From NCBI GenBank assembly GCA_000320545.1, contig ADNK01003343.1, positions 1-64,000 on the forward strand: 64,000 nt of DNA, read 5' to 3'. A model generated the notes under the pieces. The model searched no databases, was not told the DNA's origin, and worked only from the letters and a program-made list of their open reading frames with translations. The position numbers and the translations under genes are program-made. Of the stretch, positions 46,901 to 55,839 are shown in pieces (the stretch's first letter is position 1; each line of letters starts with the position of its first letter). Origin of the DNA: Bigelowiella natans CCMP2755. Lineage: Eukaryota > Cercozoa > Chlorarachniophyceae.

Positions 46901-48398
46901 CAACGTGAAAACGGCAGGACCTCGTGGTCAGTCAAACAGACCTGTGCAACCTCTGAATGGGCGCACCGTATCCCTTGGTTACACTGCCGCAGGGCCTCCT
47001 GTCGGCAGCCCCGCTCCAGGAGGCGCTTCCCCACAAATAACCAGCGACCAAGGTGTTCTCACATTGAAGCAGCCAACGACAACTACGGACTGGAACTACA
47101 AGTCGGATAAGGGCCCCGCTTTGTGGCACAGTCTGGGTTGGCCAATTTGCCTTAGTGGTACGCGCCAGTCACCTATCAACATCATCGAGTCCGAAGCTGT
47201 TGGTGGGGTTCCCACACCCATCACTTGGCAATATGGGGCTACTGCTGTTGATATTAGCAACAACGGGAAGACTCTCGTAATGAACAACGTGGCTGCCAAC
47301 AAGATGCAGGTTGGGGGCACGAACTATTCCATGTACAACATCCACTTCCACCACACTTCGGAGCACTTGTTCAACGGCGGCGGGTTTGATGCCGAAATTC
47401 ACTTTGTGCACACTGATGCGACGGGAGGGCTGGCTGTTCTAGGAGTTATGGTCATTGAGGGCGCAGCAAATCCTGGATTCCCTGCGGATCTTCGCAAATT
47501 CAAGCAGATGCTGCCAGGCACCACAGGATCGACGCACACCTTCACTTCAATCACGGTTAACCCCGCTCTCATGTTCCCCACGGATAAAACCTTCTACAAT
47601 TACCAAGGATCTCTCACAACACCTCCATGCTCTGAGGGAGTAAACTGGCACGTATTCAAACAGCCCATCACAATGTCCAGGGACCAGCTCAATATCCTCA
47701 TCAAGGCTCTCCGTGGGCTGGAGAAGGCAAGTAAGTTCGGCAACACCAACCGTCCCGTCATGCCTCTCAACGGCCGCATCGTCACAGTTGGATATCCAAA
47801 CGGTGATATTACAACCGGAGCAAGTACTGTTGTTGCTAACATCAAATTCGGCTTCGAATACTACCAGGCCAGCCCAGCGGCGCAAACGGGTTTCACCTTC
47901 ACTTTGATTGAACACGTCGCTTCCTTCCTCTCTGTGGCTAAGTCGGGAGTCAAAGTTACGAATTTAGTTCAGAGGGGATCTGGAACAGTAGTAACCTTAT
48001 CGATGCAAGTCACCTTCAATCGTGTACCAGCTGTCAAAACCGCACTCAAGACCGCTTTCACAGCAGCGAATGGCTGGGATATAACTGCATATGGCGCAGC
48101 AGATGTCAATTATGACACTAAATCGACAGATAAAGATGATGAGAAACTTTCTGATGACACCATCGCCGTCGTTACGGTCCTGGTCGTGATGTTCGTCATA
48201 CTCATCGCAGCCAACTTCCTCTTCTGGTACTGCCTCCTGAAGGGCGGTCAACAGAATCAGAAGATTGTGATTTACAAGAACAAGAACAAGGCTGCTAAAG
48301 AACCAGTGGAATTGAAGGGAAACATTACAGGTTCTATGGGAATGCTGGAACAAGGTGGATCCATCATTGAGAACCAGGCTCTTTCGGTACCTTTCTAA
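43943..48398 (+). CDS. Tetra-domain alpha-carbonic anhydrase, membrane-anchored, 5 exons
   Basis: Exons: 43943-44116, 44175-44297, 44360-44485, 44786-45184 and 45339-48398, all phase 0; 3882 nt (1293 aa). A signal peptide (MQRALTLLACGLATVSAF) leads to four alpha-CA domains (about 30-270, 300-545, 565-810 and 830-1085). Each keeps the QSPIDI/QSPINI segment, the HxH zinc ligands (IHMH, AHLH, FHMH, IHFH), the third ligand in the ExHFVH strand and the SLTTPPC active-site loop. All four therefore look able to bind zinc and hydrate CO2. A SEA-like stretch (about 1100-1200) precedes a transmembrane helix (about 1215-1242) and a Lys-rich tail. Extracellular or lumenal CO2/bicarbonate conversion, perhaps for carbon supply, is inferred. 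Only domain 1 is split by introns; domains 2-4 share exon 5. Confidence 0.93.
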
Positions 48399-49319
48399 CA
48401 CAATAATAAATACACACACTACACATTAAATTATGTCATTGGTGTCGAAAGTACAAATAATACTCCGGGTACGTCGAAATCATACACCAAGCCCCATTCT
48501 AATTTTTCCACTGCAAATTTTCCTCTTTGTTTTCCTTGATTCAGGCTGTGCAGAAATCAATCTAAACGCTCATGGAAAACCGATGGAAACGTTATGACGT
48601 TCGTACCGCCTTCGTGTGATGAATTTTGTATTCTGTGGTGCATGCAATGGTCAAAAAAATTGTCTTAAAAGACAATAACACTGCTGCACACAGATGAATG
48701 TTGCATCGAATCCACATAATTGTTCGGCGCTGGTGCACCACCTGTGGGTCCCATGAGCATGTTTGCAAGCAAAGCAGAGCATGATTGCAATGTGTGATGG
48801 CAACCTTAACAGTGCTCAACAAAGGCATGCATACATGCACGCAGTCATCGTCGCATGACGTGCTGTGGCGTTTGCTGCACAGTGTTCATGTGCACACCTC
48901 ACCGACATGCTGCATCAATGCACAGCTGATGCTGCTGTGTCTAGGTGTCATGTGTCCAATGAATGCATGCACGAGCACTTGTTGCAAGCACCAATTTTGT
49001 CGATTGTGACCCACCACCTGTTCCGTCAAGCAATCGTGCGCATGCAGTCTCACCTGCTTCCATCAGCGAGCAGAAATCAAGTCAGATGAAAAGCTGAGGC
49101 ACAGCTGTTAGACGGATTGCCAGATTGGAAGTGATTGCTAAACGAAGAAGTGCAGCAGCACACTGGTGATCGACATGCCATGCATGCAGTCAGGTGCACG
49201 CAGCAAGCGCGAGCAATCATGCGCACGTGCAGGGGCACTGCAAGAAAGCACATTGCTGCTTGCGCGCACGCACGCACAAGCACAGCATGCTGCGGCCGTG
49301 ACAACACAATGATGCAGCG
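48399..49319. other. Intergenic, TG/CA-rich, no gene seen
   Basis: 3' flank of the carbonic anhydrase gene, with an AATAAATA sequence shortly after the stop (48404-48411) that may serve polyadenylation. From about 48580 the sequence is dominated by TGCATG/GTGCA words without supported coding. It ends in CAGCG, the left target-site duplication of the copia element. Confidence 0.55.
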
Positions 49320-49735
49320 TTTTAGCGGGCTTGCGGTAGCTGCTTAGCTTTTGTGCGCGGGACTGTGCTGATGTCACTGAGTGTCAACACGCGGTCCTGT
49401 GTGCGTTTGAATTGTGTTGATGACTTGTGACTTGCGCTGCATGCATGTGCGCATTGGGTTCCGGCGCATTCGCGAAGATTCTCGAATCTTCCAGAATTCT
49501 CTCGAATTCTCTGGAAGATTCTCGAAGCTTCCGGAATGCTCTCGAAGATTCTGGAAGATTCTCGAATCTTCCGGAATGTTCTCGAAGCTTCTGGAAGATT
49601 CTCGAAGCTTCTCGAAGATTCCCGAAGTTCTGAGAACTTCCATGCGCATGTGCGCAGCGCAGCGTGCAGCACGAGTGGACGTGCGCATGCTGCGACAGCT
49701 CCTTGATCGTGGGTGGCGCGGCCAGACCGCTGACA
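49320..49735 (-). repeat. 3' LTR of the copia element
   Basis: 416 bp, same sequence as 55424-55839 by eye. One further base (49736) matches by chance, which shifts the apparent repeat end by one. The 5-bp duplication fixes the boundary. Confidence 0.93.
49471..49640. promoter_or_regulatory. Heat-shock-element-like array in the 3' LTR
   Basis: Seventeen consecutive 10-bp blocks each carry GAA at the same place, starting at 49474. In 12 of the 16 gaps a TTC falls at the exact position for nGAAnnTTCn; three gaps have CTC and the last is shifted by one base. This is the binding pattern of trimeric heat-shock factor. Confidence 0.85.
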
Positions 49736-50090
49736 CGCCCCCATGGACGTGGTGACCACGATCAGAGTGCTGATGTGCACGTGCCATTTCTGCCATGGTG
49801 ACAGAACTTTTGCACGGTGCTGCACATGGACGCCATTCCCAAAGGTTTCGGAGTCCGAATGGTTGGCAAAATTTTGCCGACCAAACATCGCACCACCAGA
49901 CGCCTGAAACTCTGTGCAGAGGCACAAAATTCCCAGGCTTGCAACTGGGCAAGGTGCCATGGGCATGGTGCACTCCGAAATCGGCAGGAAAAATTCTTGC
50001 CTGACTGGGCAAGGTGCCACCATTTCGGTACGAACTGGGACTTGTCCAAAAAATTAATTTTTTAAACGACACCAGTGTGCTTCCAGAAAA

Positions 50091-50153
50091 AATTCTGGAA
50101 TCCCTCACGTGCTTCCAGAAAACATTCTGGAACATTCTGGAACATTCTGGAAC
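50091..50153. promoter_or_regulatory. Second cluster of TTCnnGAA units in the copia element
   Basis: Two TTCCAGAA sequences and four TTCTGGAA sequences, the last three spaced by exactly CA. It lies between the stop codon and the 3' LTR. The units fit the heat-shock-element half-site rule but are fewer than in the LTR. Confidence 0.6.
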
Positions 50154-50794
50154 ACCGATCTGGTTTCCCATAGTCAGGTCCCCAAATTTAGGAACTTCGA
50201 TCGACCGTGCTTTTAACTCTTCACCTTGCCCCACCTCTTGTGATGAGGCGAGCTACGTACACGTCCACGTCCCCCAATGGAGCTCTTCCCTGAGAGACGA
50301 AATTGCGGGCTGGGCTCCAAATACTGTTGGCTGGCTGGGTTGCAGCCATGCCAGATCGAGAAGGAATGCCGAAGAGAATACAGTCTGCCTTCGTGGGTCT
50401 GAAGGCATCATACTCTGGTCATAGCGACATTGTTCTTCCACACCTCCACACAGGGAAGGCAGTTTTTTTCTGTCTTATTTATTTTTAATTTCGTAGGTAT
50501 CTCGTAGTATATAGCCTTATATCTTGTTCTTGTTTTGTAGGTATCCTGTCTTTGTTCCACATTCGCCCCCATGATTGTGCAGTGTCTGGAAGACAGACAC
50601 TGTGCAATTATATAATCCATAGCGTAATTTACATTCGCCCCCATCGGAGCTGTGCACATAGCTGTGCATATAGTCCATAGTAAGATACGCAAGGAAAGGT
50701 ACACACATATAAAGATGTGTGCCATTAAAACCTTGCAGCCTATATGTTCATATGTTGTAGGTTTCTAGATGGACGTGGGGCTTTTATAGGGCGT

Positions 50795-53700
50795 CTAAGC
50801 GGACGTGGGGCCGACAAGGCGAGGGAGCTTGTAAGGTAGAGCCTTTGTTGTTATTTTTCTTTTTCTGGTGCCTTGTAGCATGATGGTTAGTTTTTCTCTG
50901 TATGATATAGGGAACAAGAAATCACAGTGTTTCTTGTTGCTAGGTCCTGGTAGAGCCTTGGTAAGTATATCAGCGGGATTGTCCTCCCCAGGTATTTTGT
51001 TTATGCAGATCTGCTTGGTTTGATAGTTATCACGAACATTGTGATATTCTATCCTTATGTTCTTGCCTTTCTGTGTGAATCCAGGCTTGGCTGCAATGGA
51101 GATAGCTGCTTGAGAGTCACAATACACAGGTACAGGGTTCGGTATTTTCATTTTTAACTCCTGTAGTAACTGAGTGACATACACTAACTCTCTGCATATA
51201 TCTGATAATGCTATGTACTCAGCCTCGCCACTGGACATAGCAACGACCTTTTGCTTGTTGCTCTTCCAGACAACAGGTGCGTTGCTTAGCGATATGAAAT
51301 ATCCTGAATATGATTTACCCGTTTTCTTGCAGGTCTTCCAGGAAGCATCGACGTAGGCTTTAAGCTCAGGTTTGGACGCTGCTTTAAAGGTAATTCTTTT
51401 GTCCTTTGTGTTGACCAGATATTGTAGTAAGCGCACTGCAGCGATGTAGTGTATAGTTCTAGGATCTTGACTGTAGGAAGCTAGACGAGATAGAGTGTAG
51501 CAGATGTCTGGCCTAGTAGCCACCGCTGCATACATTGCTGCTCCTATGATGGATCTGTATGCCTTCTGATCTACTTTTTCATGTTCCACGTATTCGTCTA
51601 ACTTTGATCCTGTTATCATTGGTGTTTTTGCTCTTTTCGTAGGCGTGATATCATACTTCTGGGCGAGTCTGGTGAGGTAATCTTCCTGCGATATCCAATA
51701 GTTTCCCTCATTGTCGCTACCAACTCTTATGCCCAGTGTTTTCTTTAGCTCGCCTTCATCGCGAAACTCAAACTTGTCGCCTATTCGCTTCATGACAAAG
51801 TCCAGGTCTTTCTTATCTTGATATGCTATGCATATGTCATCCACGAAACATGACAATATGATGATTCTTCCTTGTCTGTGCATTATCATTAGGCAAGGAT
51901 CGGAGTAAAGCTGGACGAAGCCAATGGCGTTGAGATGCTCGAGCAAGGTAAGGCTGAATATTGCACTTGCTTGTGTCAGCCCATAAATGCTTTTATTTAC
52001 CAGTAGGGCTAGTGGAAGGCCACTGTTGTATAGCCGGATTTCATCAGGTGTCTTCGGCTTCCACCCTTTAGGTATTTCCATGTATACTTTACAGTCCATC
52101 TTTCCAGTTAGGAAAGCTGTAAGTATATCTATCCCGTGTAGTTTTAGCTTGAGGATAGATGCTATGGCTAACATTATCCGAAAACTATTTAGGGACAACG
52201 TCGGGGAATAAGAGAAGAAGGAGTCTTCTCCCGGGATCTGCGTGAACCCTCGCGCGACCAGCCTTGACTTATACCGAATGGTATAGTCTACATTTATTTT
52301 CTTCTTGAATACCCATTTAGATGTAACGAAATTTGTATCCTTAGGTCGCACTACCAGCGTAAACGTTCCAAGTTTTCGAAGCTGGTGCAGTTCCTCTTCC
52401 GTAGAAGGTATCCAATGCTTCTTATCATCTCCTGTGATTGCATCGTCATACGTCTTAGGAAGGTCCTCGATCTCATGTACTGATGGAGCTTTTATATTCA
52501 TCAGGCGGTCGTAATAGCTACCAAGTATTCCGTAACGAATACCAGGTACTCCCCTATTTTCTCTATTCGACCTTCGAGGCTTACTTTTTGCTTTTGTTTC
52601 AGGCCCACCATCCTCTGGCAACTCGTCAGTTGCACTGGATGGTTCGGGGGCGTCCGCGTCGGCAGGACCTTCTGGATAAAGGTACGCCAAAGCCGAATCA
52701 CTAACTTTGTTTCTCTTCAGCGAAGGAAACTTAAACACTGTGTGGTACCATTTAGTTACACGGACTCTTTTAATTTTCAGCGTCTTCGTGGCGACGAGAA
52801 AAGTACCAAATCTATCGTCATATCCCAACATACGTACGTATTCACCTCTAGCACCCATACCACCTGCAGGTCGGAGTTCCTTGTCAATGTGGTTTACTCC
52901 GATGCATCCCCAGGTAGTTAGATTCTTTAGATTTGGTTGCTCATGGTGCAGTAGTTCTTTAGGCGTTTTTCTACCAGGTGTGCTGCGATGTGAGGTGACG
53001 TTGTGGAGATATGCTGCAGTCTGAGCTGCGTAGGACCAGTATCCGACCGGTAAGCGTGCATGTTCTAACATAGCTCTTGTTTTCGCCATGATAGTCTGTA
53101 TGTGACGCTCGGACATTCCATTTTGCTCAGGTGTTCGGGCGGTGCTAGGAACCCATTTTATTCCTTCGGAGGTGAGCCAGCTATGTAGCTTTGCGCTCAT
53201 ATATTCACCTCCACCATCCGATCTGAATTCGTCTATGCTTCCACAACCTGGAAGCTTTCTGATGTGCTTTATGAACTGTATGGTTTTCTGCGTAACTTCG
53301 CTTTTCTTTCTCAAGAGCTCCAAGGTAACCCACCTTGTTCCTTCATGTACGAATATTACGAAATACTTGTAACCATCCATGCTGTTAGGCATGGTCTTTA
53401 CATCAGAGTGAATTCTATTCCACATCCGGTTTTTCTTGTGGATAACAGGTACACATTTTTGTTTCTTTTTGACAGCATCGTTCTCAATCTTTGCTTTATT
53501 CCGATGCTGTTTCATCCTTTCTTGGGCGCTTAGATCAAAGATCGGAGATCTTTTTGTTTTGGCTACATCACAGGCCTTGCAAAAGATCTTCTTTGGTATC
53601 TTTATCATCTTGGAATAAGGTAGACCTTCTGTAACTGCATAGGTGTCTCTTATCTTATCCGTTGCGATGTGCCCTAGGATGTTATGTGCGTGCTTGATTG

Positions 53701-55237
53701 GAGATGGCTGCTTCATAGGGTAGGATTTAAATCTTTGTGTATTTGTACTTTTGTTTATTTGTTTATATCTCAAATAAAATAGGCCGTCGTCTTGAAAGTC
53801 TCCGAACGCGTATTCCTCTCCGTTGGCGGTAATGCTTATTCCTTGTTTTGTCCCTTTGTACTCGCTGCCACTCTTGACTAGTCTGTTTAGAGAGATCACA
53901 TTGCCTGCAGCTTCTTCAGAGTACAAAGCTCCTTGTAGAACAATTTTGTGCATCTTTCCTTGCTTGTTTTTTGTAGTTAGTTTGACGTCGCCTGCATAAT
54001 TCACAAAGAATCCTGTCCCATCTTTGCCAACTTCTGTGTATCGTGGTTGAATAGGTTTCAACTCGTTGAAGAAGTCGCGGTCGCAGAAGAAGTGGTTGTT
54101 GGCTCCGCTGTCGAGAAGGATCAAAGGCTTATGGTTGTACTTCAGCGTGTGCAGGTAAGAATTGTCGCGTGCCATCTTATTAATGTAAGAGGGTCTTTGG
54201 GAAGGGGAGCCATGATCTATAAAAGAATAGTGTTTTCCTTTGTTCTGCTTGCCTTCGTCTCTCATCTTGTTTCTGCATTCCTTTTCCCAATGTCCTTTCT
54301 TGCCACAGTAATGGCATTTTGTTCTTTTCTTTAAGTTCAAGAAATAGTCTTCTCTCTTTTGCTTCTTGGAATTGTCTTGATATGCTTCGCTGTTGTATCT
54401 GTTCTTTCCTTTGTTGAATTTCCTCTTGTAGGTCTTCAGCTGACCCGTAAGTTCATTTAGCCTTTTCTCCAAGCCATCGTACATCTTCACGTATTTGTGT
54501 TCTGCACTGGTGTGTCCTGCATGTTTCTTTGAAGGTTTCTGCCCGTCATCTAACGATCGGGAGTTCATGTGGGAGCGGATCATGTCCACTGCAGAGTCGA
54601 AGGTAAAATCTTTCTTGTTGTTAATGACTGTTACTATAGTCTCGTATTTTTCTCTAGGTACAAGTCCTCGAAGTAGAGTGGTAAGAGCTTGATTGTCGGA
54701 GTATCCTTCGTGCTGTGCTCGAAGTCTTCTGATCGTCGAGTCAAGGTCAGAATGATACTTCGTGAAGTCTCCATTGTACTGACCCATGTTTATATCACTT
54801 AGCTTCGAATAAAGTTTCCTGACGGCTACAGGATTGGTAGGCTCGTACTTCTCCAGCAAGGCTGCTAAGGTAACTGCTACGTCTTTGGGTTTTCCTTCGA
54901 GTAGATCGAAGAATTTATCAGGAAGGGTAGCAGTGAGGAAGAATCTTCCTCTCTTTCTTTTGTTTATCTTTTCTTGTGATCCTCTTCCTTCGGGTTTAGG
55001 GTTGAGGATGTCGAATTGCTCCTGAGAGAGCTTGAGTACTTCTCGTCGGTGAGCGGGGTCGGTGCGTACATTGACTTCTGTCACCTTTCCTTCTGTTTCT
55101 ATGTTGACATTGAAGCATGATTCCAAATCCGCTGCTTCAAAGGCGGACATTAGCTTGTACATGTAGGGCTTGTAGTTGCTACCATCGTACTTGAGGGTGA
55201 AGTTTTTCAGCAGGGAGTCTATCTGCTTTTCTGACAT
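50795..55237 (-). CDS. Gag-Pol polyprotein of the copia element
   Basis: A 1480-aa open frame in copia order: Gag with a CCHC knuckle (CHYCGKKGHWEKEC, about residue 310); protease LLDSGANNHFF (about 375); integrase with an HHCC finger (HNILGH...CKAC, about 520-555) and FRSDGGGEY (about 675); reverse transcriptase with WVFKKK and SCFVDDICIAY (about 1150); and RNase H with YVDASW, MSSGEAEYIAL and DSQAAI near the end. Integrase before reverse transcriptase defines the Ty1/copia type. No stop or frameshift is seen, so the element may be able to move. Confidence 0.93.
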   Translation of the reverse strand: MSEKQIDSLLKNFTLKYDGSNYKPYMYKLMSAFEAADLESCFNVNIETEGKVTEVNVRTDPAHRREVLKLSQEQFDILNPKPEGRGSQEKINKRKRGRFFLTATLPDKFFDLLEGKPKDVAVTLAALLEKYEPTNPVAVRKLYSKLSDINMGQYNGDFTKYHSDLDSTIRRLRAQHEGYSDNQALTTLLRGLVPREKYETIVTVINNKKDFTFDSAVDMIRSHMNSRSLDDGQKPSKKHAGHTSAEHKYVKMYDGLEKRLNELTGQLKTYKRKFNKGKNRYNSEAYQDNSKKQKREDYFLNLKKRTKCHYCGKKGHWEKECRNKMRDEGKQNKGKHYSFIDHGSPSQRPSYINKMARDNSYLHTLKYNHKPLILLDSGANNHFFCDRDFFNELKPIQPRYTEVGKDGTGFFVNYAGDVKLTTKNKQGKMHKIVLQGALYSEEAAGNVISLNRLVKSGSEYKGTKQGISITANGEEYAFGDFQDDGLFYLRYKQINKSTNTQRFKSYPMKQPSPIKHAHNILGHIATDKIRDTYAVTEGLPYSKMIKIPKKIFCKACDVAKTKRSPIFDLSAQERMKQHRNKAKIENDAVKKKQKCVPVIHKKNRMWNRIHSDVKTMPNSMDGYKYFVIFVHEGTRWVTLELLRKKSEVTQKTIQFIKHIRKLPGCGSIDEFRSDGGGEYMSAKLHSWLTSEGIKWVPSTARTPEQNGMSERHIQTIMAKTRAMLEHARLPVGYWSYAAQTAAYLHNVTSHRSTPGRKTPKELLHHEQPNLKNLTTWGCIGVNHIDKELRPAGGMGARGEYVRMLGYDDRFGTFLVATKTLKIKRVRVTKWYHTVFKFPSLKRNKVSDSALAYLYPEGPADADAPEPSSATDELPEDGGPETKAKSKPRRSNRENRGVPGIRYGILGSYYDRLMNIKAPSVHEIEDLPKTYDDAITGDDKKHWIPSTEEELHQLRKLGTFTLVVRPKDTNFVTSKWVFKKKINVDYTIRYKSRLVARGFTQIPGEDSFFSYSPTLSLNSFRIMLAIASILKLKLHGIDILTAFLTGKMDCKVYMEIPKGWKPKTPDEIRLYNSGLPLALLVNKSIYGLTQASAIFSLTLLEHLNAIGFVQLYSDPCLMIMHRQGRIIILSCFVDDICIAYQDKKDLDFVMKRIGDKFEFRDEGELKKTLGIRVGSDNEGNYWISQEDYLTRLAQKYDITPTKRAKTPMITGSKLDEYVEHEKVDQKAYRSIIGAAMYAAVATRPDICYTLSRLASYSQDPRTIHYIAAVRLLQYLVNTKDKRITFKAASKPELKAYVDASWKTCKKTGKSYSGYFISLSNAPVVWKSNKQKVVAMSSGEAEYIALSDICRELVYVTQLLQELKMKIPNPVPVYCDSQAAISIAAKPGFTQKGKNIRIEYHNVRDNYQTKQICINKIPGEDNPADILTKALPGPSNKKHCDFLFPISYREKLTIMLQGTRKRKITTKALPYKLPRLVGPTSA

Positions 55238-55403
55238 GTTGTTTCGTTCCTGTTTTCTTTGTTTTCAGTGCTTTGGAGGCTTGACCGAAGATTGGCTGAG
55301 GGAATGCTGTTGTCGCTTTCAGTTCCTTCTTCTGGAAGGATGTAGCTGAAGGGGGGGGGTGGGGGGTTTGCTTGGTTCTTTTCTTTGTTGGTTCTCTAGC
55401 AAG

Positions 55404-55423
55404 TCCTCTTGAGGCTCATAACC
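55404..55423 (-). other. Copia primer-binding site, initiator-tRNA anticodon-arm type
   Basis: In element orientation the bases directly after the 5' LTR are GGTTATGAGCCTCAAGAG. The complement contains GAGGCTCATAACC, an anticodon stem-loop with CAU, not a tRNA 3' end. Drosophila copia is known to be primed by a half tRNA-iMet in the same way. Confidence 0.7.
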
Positions 55424-55839
55424 TTTTAGCGGGCTTGCGGTAGCTGCTTAGCTTTTGTGCGCGGGACTGTGCTGATGTCACTGAGTGTCAACACGCGGTC
55501 CTGTGTGCGTTTGAATTGTGTTGATGACTTGTGACTTGCGCTGCATGCATGTGCGCATTGGGTTCCGGCGCATTCGCGAAGATTCTCGAATCTTCCAGAA
55601 TTCTCTCGAATTCTCTGGAAGATTCTCGAAGCTTCCGGAATGCTCTCGAAGATTCTGGAAGATTCTCGAATCTTCCGGAATGTTCTCGAAGCTTCTGGAA
55701 GATTCTCGAAGCTTCTCGAAGATTCCCGAAGTTCTGAGAACTTCCATGCGCATGTGCGCAGCGCAGCGTGCAGCACGAGTGGACGTGCGCATGCTGCGAC
55801 AGCTCCTTGATCGTGGGTGGCGCGGCCAGACCGCTGACA
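55424..55839 (-). repeat. 5' LTR of the copia element
   Basis: 416 bp, the promoter-bearing LTR for the minus-strand transcript, with CAGCG directly outside. Confidence 0.93.
55575..55744. promoter_or_regulatory. Heat-shock-element-like array in the 5' LTR
   Basis: Same 17 blocks as in the other LTR. In element orientation the array starts about 95 bases into the LTR and ends about 150 bases before the LTR end, placing it in the U3 promoter region upstream of the coding frame. Confidence 0.85.

Larger units (their letters stand above)
49320..55839 (-). mobile_element. Ty1/copia LTR retrotransposon (intact)
   Basis: 6520 bp with 416-bp LTRs (49320-49735 and 55424-55839), identical by eye, and CAGCG as a 5-bp target-site duplication on both sides. 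In element orientation the LTR starts TGTCAGC and ends CTAAAA, an unusual 3' end. The sequence next to the 5' LTR is GGTTATGAGCCTCAAG, complementary to an initiator-tRNA anticodon arm. A polypurine tract, ATGGGGGCG, abuts the 3' LTR. One 1480-aa Gag-Pol frame is open. About 1 kb of non-coding sequence separates the stop codon from the 3' LTR. Both LTRs contain a long array of heat-shock-element-like triplets. Confidence 0.95.

Noticed and set aside
49471-49640. LTR triplet array as coding sequence or a CRISPR-like array
   Set aside because: The 10-bp alternating GAA/TTC unit has no spacers and sits in both LTRs. It fits a factor-binding array, and CRISPR is not expected in nuclear eukaryotic DNA.
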